DNA of 64,000 nucleotides from Pseudomonas monsensis (GCF_014268495.2 NZ_CP077087.1:913001-977000), one strand, 5' to 3'. Positions 50,301 to 58,971 are shown, counted from the first letter of the stretch. Numbers and translations: made by a program. Notes: generated by a model not told the origin, from the sequence alone.

Positions 50301-52106
50301 GACGGACAGTTATTGCTCGGTTCGGTGACTTACGGTCAGCATCGCGAGTTGCAAGCCACCGTGTTCGCCAGCGATACGCTGGTCGATTGGCCCTCGGTGC
50401 TGGGCAATTACCTGATCGCCCGTTCCCATCCCGAAAAAGATGGCGTGACTACGGTGGAGTGGCAACCGGCGGCCTATGTTTCCGTGTGTTGGGCATTCGA
50501 TCCGGGCAAGCGCGATATGGTCTGGATCCGCGGCGCCGATCGACTGCTGATTCATCCCCAGCCGCTGCCTCGTCATGCCCGCGGTTGGAAAGACTCGATC
50601 AAGCACCTCGGCGACTTGATGCTGATGCCGATGACGGACGCCGCCGATGTGTTCTTCATCTACAACCGCATCGACCAGACGCTTTGCCGGCAGGAGCGAA
50701 CCGTGAGGCAGGGCCAGGCGCAATGGTCGAAACGCTGGATCGAGCCGGCAGGACTGACGCAGGTGGTGGCTGTTGACGGGGGGTATCTGCTACTCGATGA
50801 CGAGGGGCGTTTCTTCAATCTGACCGCGCAAGGCGATGTGCTGCTGGCTGGCCTCGATGAGCGATGGCTGCAGGATCGAGCGCAATGGTGGCTGGCGCTG
50901 GAATCAATCGCCAAACGTTATGCGGCGAACGGTTTTGCGATTGTCGGGTTACGCAACGTCGCCGGTGACGGCAACCTGTCGGCCTGGTTTGTGAACAACC
51001 GCTTGCTGCTGTGCGATATGGGGCGCGACAAGGAAGTACGTTTGCTCGGCGTCACACCCGATAACCAGGCGTGCTGGGTGTTTGACCTCTCGAGCGGAGC
51101 GATCTGGAGCCAGCCACTCATGGATCCGCAGAATCTTGAGCGGGCTTTTGGCGCAGGTGCGCAGTTGTTGCACGCCGACGCTCTGCCTGCACCTGTGCCG
51201 GAATGGGCTGACTGGCGATTTGCCGAGGTGCGCGTCGACGGCTCGGGGTTAGCGGGCACTACGGTGGAAGGCGTATTGCTGAACCTTCGCTATCAGGAGT
51301 CTGAAGTCATCAGTGGGGTCAATCGACATTGGGTCACTGCGCAGGGCGGTCCGCTGCTCGAACGCCTGCAAACCTTGTTGAACGACGTCGATCACGAAGA
51401 TTTCGTTTTCGTCGAGTCTGGTCCGGACAGTCTGCAATGGTATGACGTGCAGGGTGCCAGGCTGGTGCGCGTTGTCGGCAAAGCGCTGCCTTTGGATGCT
51501 GTTCTGCTCGGTACACAGCATCAGCCATCCCGCGAGGGGGCAACCACGGTATTGCTCCACGAGCCTGCTGCGGGCACGGTGCAGACCTATCCGGGCATGC
51601 ACGGCCTTGGGCGATTCAACTACTTCCAGCGCAACGCTCAGGTGGTGACCATTGAGGCGCAGGACCGTGTGGATGATCTGTTGCCGCTGATTCCCGATGA
51701 CGTCTCTTTGATGGTTCTGCGGCTGGGGCAGGGGCATGTGACCTGCAGGCTATCGCGGGCCGCCTGGCGCAGGCTTGATTCGCTGATCATTGATTGCCGG
51801 CACGCGTCGGGTGAAGTGCCAGCGGTGCCTGGCAAGTTGATCTGGGAGTTCGATGCGCCGGAAAAACTGCTCTTCGAAATCGTCCGGGAACATCTGCTGA
51901 TCATTGATCCGGACAGTGAGCATTGCCTGATCTTGCGTGATGTCTGTTCTGCTGACGAGGCGTTGCGCGGCGAGGTTTTCCTCGCGTTCAATCACCAGCA
52001 TTCCCATGCGGTATCGACGTGGGTGCAACGTTTGCAGGCTGGTGAAGGGCGTTCGAAAAGCATGACGCTGCAGGATCTGACGGCGGTACCGGCGATCGCC
52101 GCGTAA
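47328..52106 (+). CDS. Toxin B, C-terminal part: C58-like protease, pore region and C-terminal region
   Basis: 1592 residues from TTG 47328 (the same frame as 45039). Using full-frame numbering, the protease set is Cys843 (G-R-C-Y-P-L-A-L-L), His930 (D-N-H-S-M-L) and Asp949 (F-Y-D-P-N-F-G-L-F); the His-Asp spacing equals toxin A. The hydrophobic stretch near 48594-48990 (including a Gly/Ala-rich A-G-G-I-G-A-A-L-A-G-A-S) and I-V-L-P-C-T-P-Q-T-C-Y-G-Y-E-Y near 49300 form the TcdA/TcdB-type pore region. Past 49850, repeated W-Q-V-D-T-L-S-G-like strands suggest a beta-rich C-terminal region of unknown role. Independent translation is unproven. Confidence 0.75.
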   Translation: MPTSAVGALALKKSALKDAHTQRQWGRQVGQIQHVATLEHRMQINEQTDRLLGSFDFGSFAAVPQDFLLGGRGEAIGGRCYPLALLMSAALTEGSPALQQLRERFFLAVIEPGKNDSIAFKHAVEELRGIALSDVGTPLGHADLTQISAALESRSGPRMLMLNSDNHSMLAAKTVAGGVTTYHFYDPNFGLFGFSDAIQFQQALEHFFVRQKMAGYYAAYGDETRPQFNLAELHAERISSWPLSGAITAGTLLSNEPLPEQPEGSLRQRLNSAHGRSLIENAHLGASLLGLDSHWWGQEIAAATAALQKLHAGATPLVPLFETLQVTPEGSYRLSLINPSNPAQVVEVLSEDHRLLRIKTWLSGQFSTLARKPQRTAHGVDPTEAGSVHTLNAGFTLQALMNTLRGREGEARTLTTAVRLHGYVNYAQLVHGNVVDVVGLIRLVRTALNEQKVIARTVGPVVSEALGHAANEGVGAVLGLANVGFDVYQLATAEDEVEKAQFGTQLTFDSASLALTAGGIGAALAGASTAAAVLGGAGVILGGLAVGFAALAQGFTGIARDAEAVGNFFADMEHAYRGVGFHFDARLGAWTVPPALLVKSIDLANGKLRLDSPKLYPLRDHIGVTDYDLDYDRAIDIRQQLKLPGEIVFTPPAKQTIVLPCTPQTCYGYEYKALPFGNLRDDRGFDTARRLEKKNKNGNWLFRFSFYSFPCEYILHRLYADYRQTVIEVQLDAVERVLVAPSLPSIWEGKVSYRICGADASCTLALSRGYDIELQAPSGTRCSWVLEAGWARVTDIRVELGELYIGNVHLKLSGRGRHTLRLRIADQQLFQVDQVRRQLAIIEQSAPAGLDEQALLTHYKMLANEHRLLLPYTPIHQWPIPFESPQQPRYVTGWYDAHEERFLYIRNEGAGETDEAQLALVVNGYAYFYVADSYDIWQVDTLSGLIKHRFRVLLEGDSLLDKFQVDAHGVIHFVQTVSAAHAPREFGYLIHDGQLLLGSVTYGQHRELQATVFASDTLVDWPSVLGNYLIARSHPEKDGVTTVEWQPAAYVSVCWAFDPGKRDMVWIRGADRLLIHPQPLPRHARGWKDSIKHLGDLMLMPMTDAADVFFIYNRIDQTLCRQERTVRQGQAQWSKRWIEPAGLTQVVAVDGGYLLLDDEGRFFNLTAQGDVLLAGLDERWLQDRAQWWLALESIAKRYAANGFAIVGLRNVAGDGNLSAWFVNNRLLLCDMGRDKEVRLLGVTPDNQACWVFDLSSGAIWSQPLMDPQNLERAFGAGAQLLHADALPAPVPEWADWRFAEVRVDGSGLAGTTVEGVLLNLRYQESEVISGVNRHWVTAQGGPLLERLQTLLNDVDHEDFVFVESGPDSLQWYDVQGARLVRVVGKALPLDAVLLGTQHQPSREGATTVLLHEPAAGTVQTYPGMHGLGRFNYFQRNAQVVTIEAQDRVDDLLPLIPDDVSLMVLRLGQGHVTCRLSRAAWRRLDSLIIDCRHASGEVPAVPGKLIWEFDAPEKLLFEIVREHLLIIDPDSEHCLILRDVCSADEALRGEVFLAFNHQHSHAVSTWVQRLQAGEGRSKSMTLQDLTAVPAIAA

Positions 52107-52120
52107 GGCCGTCCGACAGC

Positions 52121-52155
52121 AAAACGCCGCGAACCCTGTCGTTCGCGGCGTTTTG
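52121..52155. terminator. Bidirectional rho-independent terminator (toxin B / MarC-family)
   Basis: AAAACGCCGCGAAC-CCTGTC-GTTCGCGGCGTTTT forms a 14-bp stem with A and T runs on the two sides, so it can serve both convergent genes. It begins 14 bases past the toxin B stop. Confidence 0.9.
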
Positions 52156-52185
52156 TTGTGCACCCGTTATCCGCGATCCCGGCCG

Positions 52186-52782
52186 TCAGGGCACCAGATA
52201 ACCCTTTATACCGGTGAAGATAATCTGTGCCGCCAAGGCACAGACAAACAAGCCCATCAGCCGACTGACAATCTGCAAACCCTGATCGCCGAGGATCCGC
52301 TCGATGCGGTTCGACAGATAAAGCACCACGCCCACGGTGAAGCTGGCCAGTGCGATGCTCATGATCGCGGTGAGTTTGTCGTCCCAGTGTGGCTGGCTGA
52401 CGCCCATGACCAGCAAAGCACCGATGGTGCCGGGGCCGACCGTCAACGGAATGGTCAGCGGCACGATGGTCACGTCCTGCTGCACGTTATCGGCCTGCAC
52501 CGCCGGTTTTCCCTGTGCCATGCCCAGTGCCGAAATGAACAGCACACTGCCGGCACCTATGCGAAAAGCATCCACGGTGATGCCGAACACATCGAAAATC
52601 ACCCGCCCGAACAGATACAGCAACACGCTGGAGACCAGCGTCGCCAACGCCACCTTCCAGGCCAGGCGCCGTTGCTCCTTGCGCGAATAACCACGGGTCA
52701 GGCTGATGAAACAGGACAATACGAAGAACGGGCTGTAGAGCACCAGCATCTTCAGGTAAACGCTGAACAGCACATGGAGCAT
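52186..52782 (-). CDS. MarC family integral membrane protein
   Basis: 198 residues with six membrane helices. It has the MarC/NAAT pattern: F-F-V-L-S-C-F-I-S-L-T near the start, a central I-P-L-T-V-G-P-G-T-I-G-A-L-L-V (the re-entrant motif of the family), and C-terminal helices ending A-Q-I-I-F-T-G-I-K. Function is unsettled; MarC itself is no longer thought to give multiple-antibiotic resistance. It stands alone between the toxin B terminator and retS. Confidence 0.87.
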   Translation of the reverse strand: MLHVLFSVYLKMLVLYSPFFVLSCFISLTRGYSRKEQRRLAWKVALATLVSSVLLYLFGRVIFDVFGITVDAFRIGAGSVLFISALGMAQGKPAVQADNVQQDVTIVPLTIPLTVGPGTIGALLVMGVSQPHWDDKLTAIMSIALASFTVGVVLYLSNRIERILGDQGLQIVSRLMGLFVCALAAQIIFTGIKGYLVP

Positions 52783-52941
52783 GGTGTCGGCTCGCGGCAG
52801 GAGAGTGTGGGGATGGAGTCTATCAGTCGAGCAGCAATTGAGGCGTGACGGCGCTCATGGCAGCGCAGGTCGCGGTGGTGTCCGTCTCGCCCAGGTCACC
52901 GGGTGCACTCGAGCGTCGATTGCATCCCGCCAACGGGCGAT

Positions 52942-55716
52942 TCAGAAGGTCGACGCCGTTCGGTTCTGCTGATCACGCTGGGCCACCCAATGCTCGATCA
53001 ACTCGCGCAACTGCGATAACTCGACGGGTTTGGACATGTGCCCATCCATGCCGGCCTGACGTGCGCGTTCTTTGTGTTCGGCGAGGATGTGCGCCGTCAG
53101 CGCGACGATCGGCGTGCGGATGCGCTGGTTGCTGACCTCCCAGGCGCGCAGTTGCTGGGTCGCGGAGAAACCATCGAGAATCGGCATTTCGCAGTCCATC
53201 AACACCAGATCGTAACGTTGGGCTTTCATCGCCTGCAGGGCTTCTTCGCCGTTGCTGGCGGTGTCCGGTTGCAGGTTGAGTTTGCCGAGCATGCCGCGAA
53301 TCACTTTGGTCGAGATGGTGTTGTCTTCGGCGACAAGGATGCGGAAATCGCTCGGCACCTTGGCTGCCGTAGACGGCGTCACCACTTGCGGCTGGAACAC
53401 CACCTGGCCCTTGTTGCGCTGGTTCAACTCGTCGGCGAGCGTGGTCTTGAGCGTATAGCCGGCCACCGGTTTGGCGAGAATGCGCTTGATCCCGGAGTTG
53501 CGCGCGATGATCTTGCTCGGCGCGTTGCTGATGCCGGTGAGCATGATCAGCAGGATGTCGTGGTTCAGGCTCGGGTCTTCCTTGATCTTCGCGGCCAGTT
53601 GCATGCCGGTCATGCCGGGCATGTTCTGATCGAGCAGCACCACATCGAAATAGTCGCGCAGGTGCGCCTTGGTCCGCAGCAGCGCCAGCGCTTCCTTGCC
53701 CGACGGCACGGCACTGACGTTCAGGCCCCAGGCGCTGCATTGCTGCACCAGCACTTTGCGGCAGGTGTCGTTGTCGTCGACCACCAGCACGCGCGCGCCT
53801 TGCAACGGGCTGTCGAGATCGGAGGTCGGGTGTTCGAGGCGATCTGGATCGAGCGGCAAGGTCAGCCACAACGTGCTGCCCTGACTGGCGCCGCTCTTGA
53901 TGCCGAATTCGCCGTGCATCAGGCGGATCAGTTGCCGTGCGATCACCAGTCCGAGGTTGCCGCCCAGGCGGTTGGCCGAGAGGAAATGCTTGCTGTGCAG
54001 TTCGGCGTGCATCAGCGCTTCGCGTTCCTCCGGCTCCATCGGCTGGCCGCTGTCCTGCACGGCGATGCGCAGGCGCGGTTTGTCACTGCGCTCGTCGAGG
54101 GCGACGACGATCAGCACTTCGCCTTCATCGGTTTTCTTCAGGGCGTTTTCCAGCAGGCTCAGCAGTGTCTGGCGCAAGCGTGTCGGGTCACCGCTGATCA
54201 CGCGCGGCACCTGCGGCTGAATGAAGCTGATCAGCTCGACGTTCTGCTGTTCGGCCTTGGCGCGGTAGATGCTCAGGCAATCGTCGATCAGGGCGTTGAG
54301 GTCGAACTGTACGTCGTCCAGTTCGATCTGCCCGGATTCGAGCTTGGAGATGTCGAGAATCTCGTTGATCAGCGTCAGCAGTTCGTTGCCGGCGCTGTGG
54401 ATGGTTTGCACGTAATCGCGTTGTTTGACCGACAGCGGGGTGCCCAGCAGCAGCTCGGTCATGCCCAGTACGCCGTTCATCGGGGTGCGGATTTCGTGGC
54501 TGATCTTGGCGAGGAATTCGGCCTTGGCGTTGATCTCGGCATTGCTCGCGGCGAGGTCGCGGCTGATGCTGAAACGGCTTTCGGTGATGCTGCGCTGGCG
54601 CTCGCCCAGGGCAATGCTCATCAACAGGCCGCTGACGCAAATGAACGCCATCAGCGTCATTATCAAGCCTTGCGGTGCAACCAGGGTCAACCCGAGCAGC
54701 GCCGGCAGAATGATCAGCGTGCCGATGTTGAACACCACCATTGCCGCGACAAACAGCCGCGCCGGACGATAACCCTTCTGCCAGTGATAGACCGCCACGA
54801 ACAGCATGCTCAGGCCGGCCAGGGCCACCAGCGCATAGGTGATGATGTTCAGCGGCAGGGTGTTGACGAACAACAGCAACAGGCTGCAGGTCACGATGAA
54901 CAGAATGTCGCCGAGCAGCAGTTTGTTCAGCGGGTGCGGACCGAGCGGGGCGAAGAAGCGCAAGGCGAACATCAGCCCGGCCGGGGCGGTCAGCAACAGC
55001 GCGAGGTAGGCGCCCGGGGTCTGGATCGCATGCCAGTTCGGCAACCAGGGACCGGCGAGGTTGAGCAGCAACAACAGGCTGAGCGCCAGCAGAGCTTCGC
55101 AAATGGCCAGCCACAGGCTGCTGCGCGAACGGGAATAGGCGTAGCGCACCAGGTTGTGCAGCAACAACATGCCGAGGCAGCCGAACAACAGGCCGAAAAT
55201 CAATGTCTGGTTATGGTTGGCCGCGCTCATCACGGCTGATTGCAGCGTGATATGCGGGCGTAACTGGTGGTCGGACACCATCCGCAGGTAGATATCGAGA
55301 GGTTTGTTGCTCTGGGGCAGCGGCAGCATGAAGTCGCTGCTCGGCAATGGCCGTTCAGCCTGCGGCTGGCGGGTGCCGGTGTCGCGTTGCTCGATCAGCT
55401 GGTCGCCGTCCAGCACATAGAGATTGAGGTGCGACAGGTCCGGGGCAAAGATGCGCAGCACCTGTTCGTGTTTGCCCGGCGCCAGTTTGAAACGCAGCCA
55501 CAGTGCGCCATCGGGCTCGGCGGCCGTGAGGCGGTCCAGTTCGATGGGGCTGAATTGATTGGTGTAGCGAGCCGAGCGAATGTCGCTCAGTTGCAGATTG
55601 CCCTGGTCGTCGAGCAATACCGACCAGCCACTGCCTTGCGCGGCCAGGGCCGGGAGCATGCAGAGCAAGGTCAGCAACGTGACGGTGAAACTTATGGCAA
55701 TCCTGAGCCAGCGCAC
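52942..55716 (-). CDS. retS: Hybrid sensor kinase RetS
   Basis: 924 residues; the regulator that restrains GacS and so controls the Gac/Rsm switch between acute and sessile lifestyles. Signal peptide; periplasmic 7TMR-DISMED2 domain (about 30-165); seven helices (about 185-385); HisKA with His407 in K-I-S-H-E-I-R-T-P-M-N-G; ATPase domain; receiver 1 with Asp696 (L-L-D-Q-N-M-P-G-M); receiver 2 with Asp841 (L-M-D-C-E-M-P-I-L-D-G). These three sites are 17 positions below P. aeruginosa His424/Asp713/Asp858. The start is GTG 55716 with AAGGGA eight bases before. The gene lies next to purD, as in P. aeruginosa. Confidence 0.93.
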   Translation of the reverse strand: MRWLRIAISFTVTLLTLLCMLPALAAQGSGWSVLLDDQGNLQLSDIRSARYTNQFSPIELDRLTAAEPDGALWLRFKLAPGKHEQVLRIFAPDLSHLNLYVLDGDQLIEQRDTGTRQPQAERPLPSSDFMLPLPQSNKPLDIYLRMVSDHQLRPHITLQSAVMSAANHNQTLIFGLLFGCLGMLLLHNLVRYAYSRSRSSLWLAICEALLALSLLLLLNLAGPWLPNWHAIQTPGAYLALLLTAPAGLMFALRFFAPLGPHPLNKLLLGDILFIVTCSLLLLFVNTLPLNIITYALVALAGLSMLFVAVYHWQKGYRPARLFVAAMVVFNIGTLIILPALLGLTLVAPQGLIMTLMAFICVSGLLMSIALGERQRSITESRFSISRDLAASNAEINAKAEFLAKISHEIRTPMNGVLGMTELLLGTPLSVKQRDYVQTIHSAGNELLTLINEILDISKLESGQIELDDVQFDLNALIDDCLSIYRAKAEQQNVELISFIQPQVPRVISGDPTRLRQTLLSLLENALKKTDEGEVLIVVALDERSDKPRLRIAVQDSGQPMEPEEREALMHAELHSKHFLSANRLGGNLGLVIARQLIRLMHGEFGIKSGASQGSTLWLTLPLDPDRLEHPTSDLDSPLQGARVLVVDDNDTCRKVLVQQCSAWGLNVSAVPSGKEALALLRTKAHLRDYFDVVLLDQNMPGMTGMQLAAKIKEDPSLNHDILLIMLTGISNAPSKIIARNSGIKRILAKPVAGYTLKTTLADELNQRNKGQVVFQPQVVTPSTAAKVPSDFRILVAEDNTISTKVIRGMLGKLNLQPDTASNGEEALQAMKAQRYDLVLMDCEMPILDGFSATQQLRAWEVSNQRIRTPIVALTAHILAEHKERARQAGMDGHMSKPVELSQLRELIEHWVAQRDQQNRTASTF

Positions 55717-55815
55717 GGCGAAATCCCTTCGTAGGTTGATGCCAGAATATAACGATGCGCGACGGCGGAACAGCCCGGCAAGGAACGGCATTCCCCGCCG
55801 GGCGTGATGTGCAGC

Positions 55816-57111
55816 TTATTCCTGGGTTTCGCCACGTTCACGGGCAATGGCGCGGTAGCCAATGTCCTTGCGGTAGAAGCAACCTTCCCAGTCGATCGCC
55901 GCCGCCAGTTTGTAGGCCTGCTGCTGGGCGTCGCTCACGCTGGCGCCCATGGCGGTGGCGCAGAGTACGCGACCACCGGCGGTGACCACGTTGCCGTCTT
56001 TCAGCGCGGTGCCGGCATGGAAGACTTTGCCTTCCAGGCTGGCGGCGGTGTCCAGACCGTTGATCGCTGCGCCCTTGGCGTAGTCGCCCGGGTAGCCGCC
56101 AGCGGCCAGAACGATGCCGACGCTCGGACGTGGGTCCCACTGTGCTTCAACCTTGTCCAGCGCTTGCGCCAGAGCGGCTTCGACCAGCAGCACCAGGCTC
56201 GACTGCAGACGCAGCATCACCGGTTGGGTTTCCGGATCGCCGAAGCGGCAGTTGAACTCGATGACCTTCGGATTGCCGGCCTTGTCGATCATCAGACCGG
56301 CATACAGGAAACCGGTGTAGACGTTGCCTTCCTCAGCCATGCCGCGCACGGTCGGCCAGATCACCAGATCCATCACGCGCTGGTGCACGTCAGCGGTGAC
56401 CACCGGGGCAGGGGAGTAGGCACCCATGCCGCCAGTGTTCGGGCCGCTGTCGCCGTCGCCGACACGTTTGTGGTCCTGGCTGGTGGCCATCGGCAGGACG
56501 TTCTTGCCGTCGACCATGACGATGAACGAGGCTTCTTCGCCGTCGAGGAATTCTTCGATGACTACGCGCGAACCGGCGTCGCCGAACGCGTTGCCGGCGA
56601 GCATGTCCCGCACCGCGTCTTCGGCTTCGGCCAGGGTCATGGCAACGATCACGCCTTTACCGGCGGCCAGGCCATCGGCCTTGATCACGATCGGTGCGCC
56701 TTTCTCCCGCAGATAGGCCAGGGCCGGCTCGATCTCGGTGAAGTTCTGGTAGTCGGCCGTCGGGATCTTGTGACGGGCGAGGAAGTCCTTGGTGAAGGCT
56801 TTCGAACCTTCCAGCTGTGCAGCGCCGGCGGTCGGACCGAAGCAGTCCAGGCCACGGGAGCGGAACAGATCGACCACACCCGCCACCAGTGGCACTTCCG
56901 GACCAACGATGGTCAGGGAAACGTTTTTCTCGGCGAAGTCGGCCAGTTGCTCAAGGGCCAGTACGTCGATGGCGACGTTTTCGCACTTGGCTTCAATCGC
57001 GGTACCGGCGTTGCCCGGCGCGACGAAAACCTTCTGCACACGCGGATCCTGAGCCACTTTCCAGGCCAGGGCGTGTTCACGGCCACCGCTGCCAATGATC
57101 AAAATGTTCAA
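55816..57111 (-). CDS. purD: Phosphoribosylamine-glycine ligase
   Basis: 431-residue ATP-grasp enzyme, the second step of purine synthesis, making GAR from phosphoribosylamine and glycine. It opens N-I-L-I-I-G-S-G-G-R-E-H-A-L-A-W-K and carries A-P-G-N-A-G-T, K-A-D-G-L-A-A-G-K-G-V-I-V and N-T-G-G-M-G-A-Y-S-P-A-P. The start codon is TTG at 57111, supported by AAGGAG seven bases upstream. Downstream of purH on the same strand, with a REP-like inverted repeat between the genes. Confidence 0.96.
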   Translation of the reverse strand: MNILIIGSGGREHALAWKVAQDPRVQKVFVAPGNAGTAIEAKCENVAIDVLALEQLADFAEKNVSLTIVGPEVPLVAGVVDLFRSRGLDCFGPTAGAAQLEGSKAFTKDFLARHKIPTADYQNFTEIEPALAYLREKGAPIVIKADGLAAGKGVIVAMTLAEAEDAVRDMLAGNAFGDAGSRVVIEEFLDGEEASFIVMVDGKNVLPMATSQDHKRVGDGDSGPNTGGMGAYSPAPVVTADVHQRVMDLVIWPTVRGMAEEGNVYTGFLYAGLMIDKAGNPKVIEFNCRFGDPETQPVMLRLQSSLVLLVEAALAQALDKVEAQWDPRPSVGIVLAAGGYPGDYAKGAAINGLDTAASLEGKVFHAGTALKDGNVVTAGGRVLCATAMGASVSDAQQQAYKLAAAIDWEGCFYRKDIGYRAIARERGETQE

Positions 57112-57126
57112 AGAAAGACTCCTTCG

Positions 57127-57277
57127 GAGAAGCTGCAAGCTACAAGCTGCAAGTGAAAGCCCATGGGGCTTCTCAGATGCAACTTGTGGCTTTGAATTAG
57201 TGTGGCTGCCAGTTGCAAGAAGAACGACGAGTGTCCGCTTTTTCTTGCAGCTTGCAGCTTGAGGCTTGTAGCTGCCG
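57127..57277. repeat. REP-like inverted repeat, GCTGCAAGCTACAAGCTGCAAG class
   Basis: The purD-purH gap holds the left arm GAAGCTGCAAGCTACAAGCT and the right arm TTGCAGCTTGCAGCTTGAGG with about 100 bases between; inside, AACTTGTGGC and CAGTTGCAAG are weaker partial arms. It is the third instance of the class seen at 8958-9060 and 13108-13199. Confidence 0.75.
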
Positions 57278-57281
57278 CAAC

Positions 57282-58889
57282 TCAGTGACGGAAGTGGCGC
57301 ATGCCGGTGAAAACCATCGCAATCCCTGCCTCATCGGCCGCAGCAATCACTTCAGCATCACGCATCGAGCCGCCCGGCTGGATCACCGCCGTGATACCGA
57401 CCTTGGCCGCGTTGTCCAGACCGTCGCGGAACGGGAAGAACGCGTCCGATGCCATCACCGAACCAGCCACTTGCAGACCGGCGTGTTCAGCCTTGATTGC
57501 AGCGATACGTGCCGAGTTGACGCGGCTCATCTGGCCGGCGCCGACGCCGATGGTCTGACGGTTCTTGGCGTAGACGATGGCGTTGGACTTAACGTACTTG
57601 GCCACTTTCCAGGCGAAGATCAGGTCGTTGATTTCCTGTTCGGTCGGGGCGCGCTTGGTCACGACCTTCAGGTCATCGGCGCCGATCATGCCGATGTCGC
57701 GGCTCTGTACCAGCAGGCCACCGTTGACGCGCTTGTAGTCCCACGCCGGAGCGCGGTCAGCCGACCACTCGCCGCAGGCCAGCAGGCGCACGTTGGCTTT
57801 GGCCGCGACGATGGCGCGGGCTTCTTCGCTCACGCTTGGGGCGATGATCACTTCCACGAACTGACGCTCGACGATCGCCTTGGCGGTCTCGGCATCCAGC
57901 TCACGGTTGAAGGCGATGATGCCGCCGAAGGCTGATTCGGTGTCGGTGGCGTAGGCCAGTTCGTAGGCCTGACGGATGCCGCCCTCGGCGTCCGGGCTCA
58001 CGGCCACGCCGCACGGGTTGGCGTGCTTGACGATCACGCAGGCCGGTTTGACGAAGCTCTTCACGCATTCCAGCGCGGCGTCGGTGTCGGCCACGTTGTT
58101 GTACGACAGCTCTTTGCCCTGCAGTTGGGTCGCGGTGGCAATGCCGACTTCGGCAGGCTTGGCTTCCACGTAGAACGCCGCGCTCTGGTGCGGGTTCTCG
58201 CCGTAGCGCATTTCCTGAGCCTTGATGAACTGGCTGTTGAAGGTGCGCGGGAATTCGCTGCGACCTTCGGTGCTCAGCACGTCGGCAGCCTGATTCACGG
58301 TGCCCATGTAGTTGGCGATCATGCCGTCGTAGGCGGCGGTGTGTTCGAATGCCTTGAGCATCAGGTCGAAACGCTGCGCGTAGGTCAGGCCGCCGGCCTT
58401 GAGGTTTTGCAAAACGTTGGCGTAATCGCTGGCATTCACCACGATCGCCACGTCTTTATGGTTTTTCGCTGCCGAACGAACCATGGTCGGGCCGCCGATG
58501 TCGATGTTCTCGATCGCGGTCGGCAGGTCGCAGCCTGGTTTGTTGATGGTGGCTTCGAACGGGTAGAGGTTAACGGCAACCAGGTCGATCGGCTTGATAC
58601 CGTGCTCGTTCATGATCGCGTCGTCGATCCCGCGACGACCGAGGATCCCGCCATGGATTTTCGGGTGCAGGGTTTTCACCCGACCGTCCATCATCTCAGC
58701 GAAACCGGTGTAATCCGCGACTTCCACTGCGGCAACACCGTTGTCGCGCAGCAGCTTGAACGTCCCGCCGGTGGAGAGGATCTCGACGCCCAGAGCTTCG
58801 AGCTCCCTGGCGAATTCGAGGATCCCGGTCTTGTCGGAAACGCTGATCAAGGCGCGGCGGATCGGCAGGCGGGTAGTCTGGTCGGTCAT
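57282..58889 (-). CDS. purH: Bifunctional AICAR formyltransferase / IMP cyclohydrolase
   Basis: 535-residue enzyme for the last two purine steps. The N-terminal cyclohydrolase (R-R-A-L-I-S-V-S-D-K-T-G-I-L-E-F near 10; G-R-V-K-T-L-H-P-K-I-H-G-G near 65) and the C-terminal formyltransferase (K-H-A-N-P-C-G-V-A near 275; S-D-A-F-F-P-F-R-D-G-L near 455) are both intact. ATG 58889 is preferred over starts up to 58910. It lies between fis and purD, same order as P. aeruginosa. Confidence 0.97.
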   Translation of the reverse strand: MTDQTTRLPIRRALISVSDKTGILEFARELEALGVEILSTGGTFKLLRDNGVAAVEVADYTGFAEMMDGRVKTLHPKIHGGILGRRGIDDAIMNEHGIKPIDLVAVNLYPFEATINKPGCDLPTAIENIDIGGPTMVRSAAKNHKDVAIVVNASDYANVLQNLKAGGLTYAQRFDLMLKAFEHTAAYDGMIANYMGTVNQAADVLSTEGRSEFPRTFNSQFIKAQEMRYGENPHQSAAFYVEAKPAEVGIATATQLQGKELSYNNVADTDAALECVKSFVKPACVIVKHANPCGVAVSPDAEGGIRQAYELAYATDTESAFGGIIAFNRELDAETAKAIVERQFVEVIIAPSVSEEARAIVAAKANVRLLACGEWSADRAPAWDYKRVNGGLLVQSRDIGMIGADDLKVVTKRAPTEQEINDLIFAWKVAKYVKSNAIVYAKNRQTIGVGAGQMSRVNSARIAAIKAEHAGLQVAGSVMASDAFFPFRDGLDNAAKVGITAVIQPGGSMRDAEVIAAADEAGIAMVFTGMRHFRH

Positions 58890-58920
58890 CTCAATTTCCA
58901 TCAAAAGCAAAGGAAGTCAG

Positions 58921-58955
58921 CAAAAAAGGCGACCGGTTTTACGCGGGCGCCTTTC
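58921..58955 (-). terminator. Rho-independent terminator after fis
   Basis: On the minus strand AAAGGCG..CGCCTTTTTTG forms a hairpin with a U-run, some 20 bases past the fis stop. It separates the dusB-fis operon from purH. Confidence 0.78.
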
Positions 58956-58971
58956 TGGTTTGATTGAATGC

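Larger units (their letters stand above)
45039..52106 (+). pseudogene. LifA/LCT-like toxin B, full-length frame interrupted by one amber codon
   Basis: 2355 codons in one frame, with a single TAG at 47289-47291 (codon 751). Both halves align with toxin A domain by domain. At the stop, toxin A reads E-R-Q-S-P-A-F and toxin B reads Q-R-stop-D-R-A-F, so the stop replaces a glutamine codon that is CAG in toxin A; one C-to-T change explains it. Possible explanations: recent pseudogenisation, a functional split, readthrough, or a sequence error. The two halves are also entered separately. Confidence 0.75.
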
